Source of the DNA: Megalonaias nervosa
Lineage: Eukaryota; Mollusca; Bivalvia; Unionida; Unionidae
Length of the DNA: 64,000 bases
Direction: 5' to 3'
Assembly (NCBI GenBank): GCA_016617855.1
Contig: JAECUM010000810.1
Location: 1-64,000 of the forward strand
Shown piece by piece: positions 18,406 through 29,291 of the stretch. A model generated the notes under the pieces. That model had not been told where the DNA came from, ran no database searches, and saw only the letters and a program-made list of their open reading frames with translations. A program made the translations under genes and the position numbers. Every line of letters starts with the position of its first letter. The first letter of the stretch is position 1.

Positions 18406-18670
18406 TTTTCTTTCTTTTTCCCTTTCTTCTATTTGTCTTTCTTTCTCCCTTTTTCTTCTAATTGCATTCGTCTTTCCTGTCTATCTTTCTCCTCCTTTTC
18501 AGATTGTAATCTCATTTGTTCTTTTTGATTCTGAAGCTCGAGCTTCCTTAACTCTATTTCCATTTTTTTTTATTTTTAATTCTATTTTCTTACTGTCAGA
18601 GTCTGTCATAGACTTACTGACAGATGCCAAAACACTTTGGTCAAAAACATTCTGTCCTACCAAATATTGA
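18406..18670 (-). pseudogene. gag: Gag N-terminal remnant (E4)
   Basis: Continues the coiled coil (QIEEREKER) upstream of the E4 main ORF. A frame change lies near 18455 and the SAP-like head is missing. Similarity to the other units (MTDSDSKK, VGQNVFDQSVLASVSK motifs) ends at about 18670, in the CAAATATTGA common to all copies. Confidence 0.75.
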
Positions 18671-19216
18671 ACATTGAAATTTTCTCTAAATTGCATTAAA
18701 AGAATTTTTTCATTAAATTACATTGAAAGTAATTTCCACTAAAATATATTGAGATTTACTTTATCTATTTTCCTATTACAATGGAATGTTAAATTGTTTA
18801 TAAAGAATTTATATTCATTTGTATTTGTGGTAATTATTATTGGAAAAGACGAATTCGCTGCCAACTTCATGTTTAGATTTAATTTGGGAATAAAATATTC
18901 TTAAGTAATAAAGAATAATGTTTATCAATCTATTTCAAATTAGTATTCTCTTTTAAATTTAGTAAAATATATTTCTTCAAAATGATTGTTGCATTAAATC
19001 TCAATTATTGAATTTTATACTCTTTGTCTATCATGAATTTATTCGATATTTAATTATCTGTATTATATTCTAAAATGCAGAAATTATACAAAATGTATGA
19101 AGTTGGTAAGCTCAAAGGAAAAGTATAACATTATATGTATTTCGTGTATTTTAAATATAAAGGCTTTATAAGGTGTATCTCTAGAATGTAGTATTACATA
19201 CAGTTGCGATACAGAA
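18671..19216. other. AT-rich spacer, no gene seen
   Basis: About 550 bp of AT-rich sequence between the truncated retrotransposon array and the LINE. I see no ORF, terminal repeat or tRNA-like box. Confidence 0.6.
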
Positions 19217-19255
19217 TTTCAGCGGCAACCGTTAGCAGCATTTGAACCTGTCTCT

Positions 19256-19522
19256 ATGGATTTAGTACGTACAATCGTGATGAAGAGTGCACCAAAGTCA
19301 TGTGAACTGGATCCGATTCCGACGTCACTGCTGCTAGAGTGCTTGGATCCAATACTGCCTTCACTAACTGATGTTATTAATACCTCTCTCTCATCTGGGG
19401 AATTCCCATCATTTTACAAAACTGCCATTGTAAAGCCTCTGCTGAAGAAACCAACACTCGACCATAATGATTTAAAGAACTACCGCCCAGTTTCTAATCT
19501 CCATTCATGTCAAAAATCTTAG
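19256..19522 (+). pseudogene. LINE ORF2 fragment upstream of RT (88 aa)
   Basis: Contains SCELDPIPTSLLLECLD and KPLLKKPTLDHNDLKNYRPVSNL, the conserved stretch just before the RT palm. It continues in another frame at 19507, so one frameshift lies near 19495-19505. The N-terminus is absent because of 5' truncation. Confidence 0.85.
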
Positions 19523-20817
19523 AAAAAGTTGTTCTATCCCAACTTGTATCTCATCTGAATTCAAACAGTCTTTTTAGCAATGTACAGTCTGCATATCGCC
19601 CTTGCCACAGTACTGAAACTACTCTTCTGAAAGTAGTCAATGACCTTCTCTCTGCTTTGGATAGCGGAAAGATTACAGTCCTCACTCTCCTTGACTTGTC
19701 TGCAGCATTTGACACTATAGACCATGATATATTACTTCACCGTCTCCAGCATGTATTTGGCATTCATGATACGGCCTTACTATGGTTCAAGTCCTACTTG
19801 GTCAACAGGACACAAATTGTGTCCGCAAATGGAAAACACTCCAGCCCAGTTGATCTATGCTGTGGTGTTCCACAGGGGTCTGTTCTTGGACCTGTTCCCT
19901 TCATTCTATACACTCAGCCACTCTCAAGTGTCATAGATCATCATCCAGTGTCTCACCAATTGTATGCTGATGACACCCAAATATACAAATCTAGCCATCC
20001 AGCTGAAGTTGAAGCTACCATCCAAGGCGTAGAGAGGTGCATTTCCGATGTGAAATCATGGATGACATGTAACAAGCTGCAGATGAATGATGATAAAACT
20101 GAAGCCATCCTGATTACAACACAAAGACTTTCTCATTCACATCCTTTACCTCAGACAATAAATATCAGCAACACCAACATTAAATTCACACAGTCAGTAC
20201 GAAACCTCGGTGTCACTCTCGACAGTACTCTCTCGTTGCACCAACATGTCATGAACATATGCAAGGCTGCATATCTTGAGCTGAGACGAATCAGCTCCAT
20301 TCGCAAGTATCTTTCAGTTGATGCCACTAAAACACTTGTGTGTTCCTTAGTACTTTCAAGACTGGACTATTGTAACTCAATTCTGTCTGGTTCGTCTCAA
20401 TATCTACTTCAGAAACTTCAAAACGTTCAAAATACAGCTGCTCGAATCATCCTTAGAGTACCAAGATCAGAGCACGCCTCTCCCCTGCTCTCTACCCTAC
20501 ACTGGCTATCCATACGATCCAAAATAAAACACAAAATTTGTTCTCTGTGCTACGTTTCACTGACGGGCTCCAGTCCAACATACCTATCTGACTTCACCCA
20601 TGTGTACACACCTGCAAGATACTTACGCCCCTCTTCTGACACTCGTATTCTCATTATTCCCACTATGAAAATGAAATCATATGGACAACGCTCTTTTGCA
20701 TACCAGGGCCCAGTAACGTGGAACGAATTGCCCACTGCACTTAGACACAAAGACACAGTGATCTCATTCAAGAGCGCTCTTAAAACTCACCTATTTCAAC
20801 TGCAAGAACAGACTTAA
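19507..20817 (+). CDS. LINE reverse transcriptase and C-terminal region (436 aa)
   Basis: RT motif A LLDLSAAFD (61-69, Asp63), VPQGSVLGP (121-129) and catalytic YADD (153-156). It is followed by the thumb and a C-terminus typical of CR1/L2-like elements: WLSIRSKIKHKICSL, then GQRSFAYQGPVTWNELP and FKSALKTHLF. The first Met follows the frameshift and is not the native start. The frame is open to its normal stop, so the insertion is fairly young. It is a mobile-element protein, not a host gene. Confidence 0.9.
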   Translation: MSKILEKVVLSQLVSHLNSNSLFSNVQSAYRPCHSTETTLLKVVNDLLSALDSGKITVLTLLDLSAAFDTIDHDILLHRLQHVFGIHDTALLWFKSYLVNRTQIVSANGKHSSPVDLCCGVPQGSVLGPVPFILYTQPLSSVIDHHPVSHQLYADDTQIYKSSHPAEVEATIQGVERCISDVKSWMTCNKLQMNDDKTEAILITTQRLSHSHPLPQTINISNTNIKFTQSVRNLGVTLDSTLSLHQHVMNICKAAYLELRRISSIRKYLSVDATKTLVCSLVLSRLDYCNSILSGSSQYLLQKLQNVQNTAARIILRVPRSEHASPLLSTLHWLSIRSKIKHKICSLCYVSLTGSSPTYLSDFTHVYTPARYLRPSSDTRILIIPTMKMKSYGQRSFAYQGPVTWNELPTALRHKDTVISFKSALKTHLFQLQEQT

Positions 20818-21008
20818 AGACCTAATAATGTATCCTTGCCTTAAATATTTACAGCATATTTTCTGTCTCTACTTTCGTGGTGTTTGTTTATAATTTTGTA
20901 ATCATATCATTATATATGTTTTTTAAGTGTTGTCAAATGTTGTAAAGTGCTTAGAGCTTCTAAAGATTAGGCGCTATGCAAAGTCTTCATTATTATTATT
21001 TATTATTA

Positions 21009-21240
21009 TATGGATGATAAGCATTCAATATGCATACCTGATGCATATAAATAATAAACATTCAGTGTGCATACTTGATGCATACAGATAAGCATGCAGT
21101 GTGCATACTTGATGCACACAAAATAATGTATCCACAACATTTACACAGGATGCATACAGAAGATAAGCATGCAGTGTGCATACTTGATACAGACAAAATA
21201 ATGTATCAACATTTAAATCAGGATGCATACACATTAATAA
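21009..21240. repeat. Short degenerate tandem repeat of a GATGCATAC / GTGCATACTTGATGC motif
   Basis: Variants of ATAAGCATGCAGTGTGCATACTTGATGC recur at intervals of about 50-70 bp. The reading frames here follow from the repeat and are not genes. Confidence 0.6.
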
Positions 21241-21690
21241 TTCATGACTAAACTGGGTCCTGAAGAATATTGCAATGAATAATCAAATGGACAGATCATG
21301 AACTGGTCATCTTGTACAATCCACAAACAAGTCTTTTGCTATATGCTTTCAAAGGAGTCTGACAGTTGTTTCAGTACAGTGCACTATGATTTAGGCCAAT
21401 TATTTTGTATTGAGAACATCAGAAGCATTCAGCTGTATGATAAAAGAAAATAAGTTTAACTTAGCTGTAATTACTCGAGTCATATTCAGATCTAAAAGAA
21501 ATGTGTGTTTCAGGTTTTATGCTACAAAGCAATTATATTTGGTCCAATTAACATTGTACTTTTAACTAATCACTCAGTAACTGAAAATTATTCTTCCATT
21601 ATATCCTTGGTGGTAAAAATTGATTTGTCTTCATGATGACAAACCAGTTGTATCACTTTTGGCAGTAAAATGCCATATGTATCCTAAGAT
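21241..21690. other. Unannotated spacer
   Basis: No ORF with recognisable homology, repeat or RNA gene seen in about 450 bp. Confidence 0.5.
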
Positions 21691-21694
21691 AAGT

Positions 21695-22093
21695 CCAAGA
21701 TTGATGATATCGCTAAGCCCAAGCTTGATGATGAACTCGTACTTGATGAAAAGCACAGGCTTAGTGATAATCCATTTGTTAAAGCTGGATAATATCACTA
21801 AACCCAAGCTAGATGATGAACTCATGCTTGATGATAAGCCCATGGTTGATGATTGCTCATGCTTGATGATGACTCATGCTTGATGATACAAGTCCATGCT
21901 TGATGATAAGCTCATGTTTGATGATTGCTCATGCTTGATGATAGAAGTCCATGCTTGATGATAAGCCCATGTTTGATGGCAAGTATATTTCTAATGATAA
22001 GCCCATGCTTAATGATTGCCATTGCTTCATGATTGCTCATGTTTGATGATTGCCCATGCTTGATGATTGCCCATGCTTAATGATTGCCCATGC
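21695..22093. repeat. 18-bp satellite, left block
   Basis: Degenerate 17-18-bp units of the type CCCATGCTTGATGATAAG / CCCATGCTTGATGATTG. The block stops abruptly at 22098 where the LTR-like insertion begins, and resumes at 23985 with the same unit. Confidence 0.85.
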
Positions 22094-23989
22094 TTGATTG
22101 TAATGTGGGACTTTAAAACATTAAAGCCTCCTTAATTGTTTTGGTGATTGTTAACTAGGGAATGACCTCCGACGGTGTTATTGCCCAGTGTGGACGGATA
22201 GATGGAATGTTAACAGATAGCTGAGCAAGGCTGTTGAAAGAAATAAACAACTATGATCCCCCTTTTCCAATAAATAAAAATAAATTTAATCAATTAATAC
22301 ATAACCAAAATTTCACCTTTCAATCCAACAGATTTACTAAAATAAATGTAATCAATTAATACATAACCAAGTTTCACTTTCAACACATTCATAACCAAAA
22401 TTTCACTTTTCAATCCAACAGATTTATATTAATAGAATTTAGTCGCAGTATTCAGTTTACATGATGTTACGAGTGGTGAATTTAGAGAGTACAATTCCAT
22501 GCTTGACAGCATCACCTGATGTCTCTCTCTCAGTTTGTTTTGGTTTCTGTGTCTAATACATGCGCATTGGTCCTCTTTCTGACCCCTGATTATTCTGACC
22601 TCTCTTAGATGCGGATTTCCCTCTGACTCATCGGGTTTTCCTTTTACTTCTCATCTCCTTTCTTTTTGAGGGTATAAAGCTGCATCCTTAAATATGAGAG
22701 TATTACAAGAGCTAGTTATGTTTTCACCACTTCTCTGTATATATATAAACTCTCTTTGTTCGTATTCAGATTAGCGATTCACACTGCATAAATTCTGACA
22801 TAATGTGATCTTAACAAATACTGTCCTTACAGATTTCTGTATTTCGGTAAGATACACCGTTATATTAGTACAAATGACCTTAGCTAGGAGTTCATTGCAC
22901 TCGCCGCATAGCAATTGATTAGGAATTGCCAGTGTTCTCTACAGGCACATGCGGCCGTATATACCAGCATACATTACTACACGTCTTATTTACATCTGAC
23001 TAGTCAATTCTGTCCAATAAGATAAATGTTCAATTACTTATGGCATAATATTCACTAAATCTAGCTACAGTAACCAATAACCTGCAAGATCATTTAAGCA
23101 TTGCGAAATCATATATAAATATACAATTGTCATTAACTCATGACAACAATATCATCCTACATGGGAGATCAATTAATATATCATAAGAAAATATGACACA
23201 TTGAATATTAGGGTTACATGCAATCCGTCAATTCTATCAATGAACTGTAAAATTAAAGAATTAAATTGCATAGCACTCTAACATATCAACAGAGTCCTAC
23301 GAAATGAATACACGATACATGCATGAATCATAAGCATATCAACACATTTGCAAAGAACCAAACAAATGAAATAGAATATTATATGGAAATTAAAATTGCG
23401 TACCTTAATGCTGTTTCTTTCCACACAAACCGTGCGTCCTAGCACTATAGCCTGTCTTCCTTTTTAAGACAGCTATCTGGCCTCTTTACAAGGGAAAACA
23501 CTATTCTCAAGTTTCCCAAGGAGTTGGACCTTTTTTCTTCTCAGAAGGCAAGAGTCAAACTAAAGAGTTCTGAGCATGTTGGTACCCTAAATCATCAGTC
23601 TCCCAAAGTGTACACTTTAGTTTTTTACTGACCAATCAGAAGTAACTGTTCCTAAAATTCTCCCCAAATAATCATGTCTTTCATCAGATTTCACCAGCCA
23701 AAAATATGCTGCAATTAGCTTTCCTCTGAAGATCAATTATTTGACATAAAGTCCTCTTCCGACTGATACGGTTGTAACTCAATGTACGCTGTGTCACTAT
23801 ACCGTTATGATGACTCAGTCAGTTCTACTGAAGCTTAAACGTAGACCCTTTTATGTTTCAGAGATGAAATAAGAGAAATATCTGTGAACTTTCTCAATAC
23901 CTTTCTGGCTTGACTATGATAACTTCAAAGCACAATTTACTCAACCTTAAGTTTCAGTAAGTCTTCAAAATTCGCCACGTTACATTGAT
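22094..23989. mobile_element. 1.9-kb LTR-like element inserted in the satellite, with 5-bp TSD
   Basis: Bounded by TGTAATGTGG (22099) and CCACGTTACA (ending 23984), a near-perfect 10-bp inverted pair starting TG and ending CA. TTGAT duplicates flank it (22094-22098 and 23985-23989). No long ORF. It contains subrepeats around AATCAATTAATACATAACCAA (two or three copies near 22275-22420). Most likely a solo LTR (22099-23984, 1886 bp) of a different LTR family; a non-autonomous element with short terminal repeats is possible. Orientation unknown. Confidence 0.75.
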
Positions 23990-24440
23990 GATTGCCCATG
24001 CTTGATGATTGCCATTGTTTAATGATATAAGTCCATGCTTGATGATAAGCACATTTCTAATGATGAGCCCATGCTTGATAATTGACCTTGCTTGATGATT
24101 GCCCATGCATGATAATTGCCCATGCTTGATGATTGCTCATGCTTGATGATAAGTCCATGTGATGATAAGGCAGCCCATGCTTGATGACAAGTCCTTGCTT
24201 GATTATTAACCACCCATGCTTGATGATAAACCCATGCTTGATGACAAGCACATTTTTGATGATAAGCCCATGCTTGATGATTGCTCATGCTAGATGACAA
24301 GTCCGTATGATGATAAGGCAACCCATGCTTGATATCAAGTCCTTGCTTGATGTTAAACTTCCCATGCTTTATAATAAGCCCCTGCTTGATGATTATAAGC
24401 CCCAGCTTGATGACAAGTCCATGTGATGAGAAGGCAGCCC
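23990..24440. repeat. 18-bp satellite, middle block
   Basis: Degenerate units like the left block, mixing CCCATGCTTGATGATTG and TCCATGCTTGATGATAAG types, with occasional AAGGCAGCCCATGCTTGATGAC variants. Open frames here are a consequence of the period. Confidence 0.85.
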
Positions 24441-25075
24441 ATACTTGATGGCAAGTCCGTGCTTGATTATAAACCCATGGTTGATGGCAAGTCCTTGCTT
24501 GATTAGAAACCCAAGGTTGATGGCAAGTCCTTGCTTGATTATAAACCCATGGTTGATGGCAAGTCCTTGCTTGATTAGAAACCCATGGTTGATGGCAAGT
24601 CCTTGCTTGATTAGAAACCCATGGTTGATGGCAAGTCCTTGCTTGATTAGAAACCCATGGTTGATGGCAAGTCCTTGCTTGATTAGAAACCCATGGTTGA
24701 TGGCAAGTCCTTGCTTGATTAGAAACCCATGGTTGATGGCAAGTCCTTGCTTGATTAGAAACCCATGCTTGATGGCAAGTCCTTGCTTGATTAGAAACCC
24801 ATGGTTGATGGCAAGTCCTTGCTTGATTAGAAACCCATGCTTGATGGCAAGTCCTTGCTTGATTAGAAACCCATGGTTGATGGCAAGTCCTTGCTTGATT
24901 AGAAACCCATGGTTGATGGCAAGTCCTTGCTTGATTAGAAACCCATGCTTGATGGCAAGTCCTTGCTTGATTAGAAACCCATGGTTGATGGCAAGTCCTT
25001 GCTTGATTAGAAACCCATGCTTGATGGCAAGTCCTTGCTTGATTAGAAACCCATGCTTGATGGCAAGCCCATACA
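24441..25075. repeat. 36-bp minisatellite, about 17 units
   Basis: The unit is two 18-bp halves: CCCATGGTTGATGGCAAG and TCCTTGCTTGATTAGAAA. Units differ mainly at CCATGG versus CCATGC. The right part shows the order G-G-C-G-C twice (a 180-bp higher-order repeat), then one more C. Because 36 is divisible by three, both strands stay open (254 and 230 aa, repeating MASPCLIRNPWL or AIKHGFLIKQGL). I regard both as non-coding. Confidence 0.9.
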
Positions 25076-26171
25076 TGATAAGCACGTGCTTGATATTAAG
25101 CCCAAGCTTGATGATAAGCTCATCCCACTCTTTTACAAAATTGTTGCAAATATTTACTAAACCTACCCCTGTGTTTGGGAAAATCTATTGGGATGCTTTT
25201 CCAGGTTGATAATAGGAGAAATAGTGTGGTAGTTTCTCATGGACATGTTAAAGTTGAACACAAATTGTGTATAGAATCTCATGAAATATTTTTGGCGCAA
25301 GTGCATTTGTTGTATTTAAAGCAGACTCCAGTTAGCATACAGCTTGCAAGGTTGCCATTTTTATTAGAACATGCTATCATGTTTTGAAACTAAAAGTTAA
25401 GCAAAAAAGCTGAAAAATCACAAATAGTTGCAAGTTTCAAGTATATCAATGAAACATTTTGAAGAACAATCTACAGTTTAGAGCAAAATAGGCAAAAACT
25501 AGGGAGTTGTCTGGTGAGTTAACAATAAATTTGGCAGCCCCTTCACCTAGATGTTACTGTAATGTTGGCACCTTTCATGTATTATAATTGACTGGAGGCA
25601 ATCGATTTGCTTGTGTGATCAGTTTCATTCAGTCCTCAACAGTGGTCTAAATAAAGCCAGCTTGGCCATTGGGTCTGTAGTAGACAAAACAGTCTCATGT
25701 TAGTGTAAATGATTATATCCTGATCCATCCATATGTTTCTCTTTATTCACCATTTTTCAAAGGATAAACATTTTGTTGTTTAAACTGTATGAATATTGAA
25801 TGCATACTGGCAAGTATGTAAAGTGTCTGACCTATGATTTAATAGGGGAGTTGAGGAAAATCATTTTTTTCTCAAGTAGTCCGCTCAGATTCAGAAGTGC
25901 AAAACTGGATCAGTGCAAAAATATAACAAAATGCAGGTGCTGTAAATGTAGATGGATACAATGTTAGAATTTGCAGGTAAAAGTTCTTTTTATGCCAGCT
26001 AATGAGAACAATGCATCACATCCTTATAATACAGTATTAATCATGCATTTACATTAAACTTCTTGCTAGAGTAATCTTTTCTCAGAAGTCAGCACCTATA
26101 AAAAACCTAACAATTTTGTCTCTTTTTTGGAGTTGCTTTTGAGAAATTGAAAGCATTTTGTTAATATAGGG
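25076..26171. other. Satellite edge and unannotated spacer
   Basis: The last satellite-like units end near 25120. The remaining ~1 kb is AT-rich with no convincing exon, repeat or RNA gene. Confidence 0.5.
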
Positions 26172-26342
26172 CAGTGGTTCTCACCAGGGTCACAACACAA
26201 ATCAGGTTTGTGAGGATGCCCTGGAGGGTCACAAGGATTTTTTTTGAGAGTGGCAAAACCTGTCAAAATGTGGAACTAGGGTTGTGAGGTTCAGAAAAAC
26301 TGTTTTTTTAGGGTAGTGGCCAAAAATGTTTGGTAACCACTG
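26172..26342. mobile_element. hAT-like MITE (171 bp)
   Basis: Starts CAGTGGTTCTCACCA and ends TGGTAACCACTG, the terminal pattern of hAT non-autonomous elements. The 8-bp flanks (ATATAGGG and ATATTGTT) match only partly, so the copy is old or the boundary is slightly off. It contains the GGGTCACAA motif seen in such elements. Confidence 0.65.
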
Positions 26343-26994
26343 ATATTGTTAATTTCAACACACATGCTACAACAGGCTTGACTCCTGGTTCCTGTAGGGG
26401 AAAACATTTAGTTTACTCAGGTCTTATCCTTCATCTTGCCTTACAAGTGTCTAATTTTGTCATCATAGAATTTTTCAAAATGATTCTTGGAAAGTCTTGG
26501 GAATACATTTCAACGTGTTATTGGTTATAAATATTTAGATCTAAAACAAAAATAGCAGGCTAGAAGGATTTTCTTCGTTATCAAAGACAAAAGTCTAAAA
26601 GGATAAAAACAGTCGATCACCTACACGAACGAGATAATGGTGTTTGATTGGTTGAATGCCAGAGATGATGTCATGTTCAAATTATCAGTAGAAAGTTGCC
26701 AGGGTTGGAATATGTTCAGGTGTATCAGCATCCAGCTAGTAAATGTAAATCATGGATTTGATGTTCATTATGAATGTACCTCTTTTCACATCCATGAAAT
26801 TTTGCATCCTAGAGATGGTGGTCGTTTTGTTGGATCTATGAGGTAAATTGGACATAGGCTTTGATAGATTAGCATTGGTGTCTAGCACAAGGATGGTCTT
26901 GGATTCCATTCATTGCAGGTGCACTTCTCATACACTGTCACAGTGTCATCTGATATTTTCGCAATAAAGAATACTTTTCTTTTTAATTTTACAG
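26343..26994. other. Unannotated sequence upstream of exon A
   Basis: About 650 bp. It ends in a pyrimidine-rich tract and TTTTACAG, the splice acceptor of the candidate exon. Confidence 0.5.
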
Positions 26995-27273
26995 GCGGCA
27001 GCTACAGATTTCTGAACAATGGTGACCAAGTGTACCCTACAACATTAGATGACCCAGTTGTCCTTCAGCATCATCACCATAGCAACCATTTCCATAGCCA
27101 CCACAGCCTCACATCTTGCAGGGTACACAGACAGATGCCACAGATTTCCCTTGCCCTCTCTAGAAAGGCTTCATATGATGTTGAGCATCACCACTGTACA
27201 TCAGAGAAAACAATGTATATCTGCAAACATAATAGACTGTCTCCCTTACAGACTAAACACAACATTGTGAATG
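26995..27273 (+). CDS. Candidate host-gene exon A (279 bp, His-rich)
   Basis: An open stretch between a strong acceptor (CTTTTTAATTTTACAG, ending 26994) and donor (ATG|GTATGT, donor at 27274). It enters and leaves in phase 1 and encodes about 93 residues without a stop. The translation has GGSYRFLNNGDQVYPTTLDDP, then a His-rich stretch (HHHHSNHFHSHH) and KASYDVEHHHC. I recognise no domain. The exit phase and final G fit exon B at 52747 exactly (G|GT). It may belong to the same LIM-domain gene, with or without intervening exons. Confidence 0.55.
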
Positions 27274-27940
27274 GTATGTTTATTCATTGTGAAAGATATA
27301 CAGTTAATTCTGATTCCATTTACTTGAATATCTTTATGCTGGAATAGCAGTTTTATCAGAAAAGATTTCCACTATTATTAGCTTACCTGGCCATAAGGTC
27401 ATTAGGTGAACTTACTGATATGGTCATTCATCTGGCTAGCAACAAGTGTCATGCATTGTCTGTCCATTGTCCATCTGCATTTTGCCACTTTCAAATTCTT
27501 TTGGAGAACCACTAAATTGGTTCTGAACTGAATTTGGCAGGGATCATCCTGGCACAGAGGGCTGATCCACCATTAGATATGGGTACTATTACTAAAATCA
27601 AAAAAGCAATTTTAAATTATGTCTGCACAAAAACAGCATAGCAGAATGTGACACATTTTGATATTATCTTAGCATAAGGTCCTGTATATTTTGTATAAAT
27701 GTCAGATCCACTGTAAAATGGGGTCACTGTTACTAAAAACAGATAACCTTTCAACAACTTCTCAAAAATAACTTGTTTCACTAAAATTGATTGTGTTTTT
27801 GTATGAATGACTTGAAATTTTATACAGGCTTCAGTGGTCTGCAGTCAGATATGGCCACCATTAACAAATGAGTCCCTCAGAGGGACTGAATTTCTTCTGG
27901 TCAAAAAAATGTAAAGGAATCCATATGTATTCTTTTTGTT
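27274..27940. other. Intron sequence, nothing specific seen
   Basis: No ORF or terminal repeats. The first degenerate copies of the ~145-bp satellite start near the right end (AAGATGGTCACCATGACTGACAT near 27978). Confidence 0.45.
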
Positions 27941-28326
27941 AGCTGAGTGTTGAAATTATCTGTGATAACAAGGTTTTAAAGATGGTCACCATGACTGACA
28001 TATTGACTGACAGATCAGCATCATTTTGATTTGGTATTAACTAAACATTGTATGAAGTTTTAGGTAAAAACCACATGTTGATATGACCATGCATTCAGCA
28101 GCAGCAATAAGATTTCAAAATGGCCACCATGGATGTCATATTGGCATTGTTTTCATTTAGGACCAGCTAGACACCACAAGAAGCTGAAAACAGCAGATCA
28201 GTGTGACTTTCTGTCTAGGAGGAGTAGTGATCAAAGGATTTTCAAGATGGCAGTCATGATGGCCATGTTGGATGTCAGAACAGCACCATTTTAATCGTGA
28301 TATCTTTAGGACCATCTACATGATCA

Positions 28327-29291
28327 TAAGTGTCATGCCTCAATGACATTAAACTAAGTAACAGAAAGAGTGAACACCAACAAATTATGTAAAATTTAAA
28401 ATATAATTTATTTCCATAAAATAGAAACTGAAAAATTAAAAATAACTTACAGTATGGTGAATGTAGTCATAAATAGTTCTAACAGTTGTCACAAATCCAA
28501 GTGTTGAGTAATCCCAATGAGTTACAGTGGTAATCCAAATGAAGTCTACACTATCTTGCTGATGTACCAATAGTCTTGATGTATTTCAGTTATAATTCAA
28601 AATGTCTTTAAATGTTGTTGTTGTTGTTGTTGTTGTTGTAGGGTTTAACACCTTTTTGCAGCACAAGATACGCTATACATGGCAGCCAGTATAAGTGGTG
28701 GAGGAAGAACCCTGGAAAACCCCAGGAAGAACCACCGACTCACAAGAAGCTACTGGCAGGCTTTCTCACATACCCACTTAGCCAATGTCTTTAAATGATT
28801 TCACAGTTAATTCAATACAACTACTAAATACATTAAGTCTGAACACTTTGTAATTCCAATGAATAATTGAAATAAATAAATCCACCCATGCTCACAACTA
28901 TTTGACTCTTCTAAGACTGATGTTAATACAAGGAATAAATGTAAAAAGCTATGATGTAATGAAATTTTCATTCTAGAAAAATTTAACTTGTAAACAAGAT
29001 GAGTTACTTTAACCACTAGCCAATTAGGAATTAGGTCAACTGGATTTCCCATGTGGGAATTCCATGTGCTGTATTGTACTCATTAACATGTTTACTTACT
29101 CATTAACATGTTTACTTGAATAAAAGTTCATTGCACTATCTTTGAAACTATTAATGTGTTTACAAGAATGACCTCATCTCACAGTACAAACTTACAACTA
29201 TAAAGAATATTAGTATTGAATGTTATTTAGTAAATGACCATTTCAAATTAGAATCATGAAAATTAACACACTTGATATAGATATACATAAG
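28327..29291 (-). mobile_element. Relic solo LTR of the array family, with 4-bp TSD TAAG
   Basis: From TGTCATG (28331) to ATACA (29287), flanked by TAAG at 28327-28330 and 29288-29291. The first 90 bp align with the array LTRs (AAGTAACAGAAAGAGTGAA, then AATTTATTTCC). It keeps TTTATT at 28407-28412. A SINE sits inside it (28615-28783). It is heavily diverged and older than the array. Confidence 0.7.
28601..28797 (-). mobile_element. tRNA-type SINE (family A), 5'-truncated, with 14-bp TSD
   Basis: SINE body 28615-28783 on the minus strand, ending in (AAC)n, seen as GTTGTT repeats on plus. The perfect duplicates AATGTCTTTAAATG lie at 28601-28614 and 28784-28797. The tRNA head is missing. It is inserted in the relic LTR, so it is younger than that LTR. 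Confidence 0.85.

Larger units (their letters stand above)
12914..18670 (-). mobile_element. Gypsy (Gmr1-like) unit E4, 5'-truncated
   Basis: Has the 3' LTR3, RT-RH, integrase, protease and capsid, but homology stops inside gag at about 18670. No leader, primer site or 5' LTR follows on the right. The gag coiled coil differs clearly from that of E1-E3, while its RT half is nearly identical to E3. It marks the right edge of the array. Confidence 0.9.
19217..21008 (+). mobile_element. 5'-truncated CR1/L2-like LINE with (ATT)n tail
   Basis: Homology begins mid-ORF2, in a region whose translation resembles the LINE motif before DPIPTSLL. It continues through RT and the C-terminal region, then a ~190-bp 3' UTR containing GCGCTATGCAAAG, and ends in TTATT repeats near 20990-21008. 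Such a microsatellite tail is usual for CR1/L2-group LINEs. The endonuclease domain is missing. Confidence 0.85.

Noticed and set aside
24441..25075. CRISPR-like array with ~36-bp repeats
   Set aside because: The units are directly contiguous with no unique spacers, no leader or cas genes, and the DNA is clearly animal.
24393..25209. Long open frames on both strands (230 and 254 aa) made of 12-residue repeats
   Set aside because: They follow the 36-bp minisatellite whose period is divisible by three; neither has upstream or downstream coding context.
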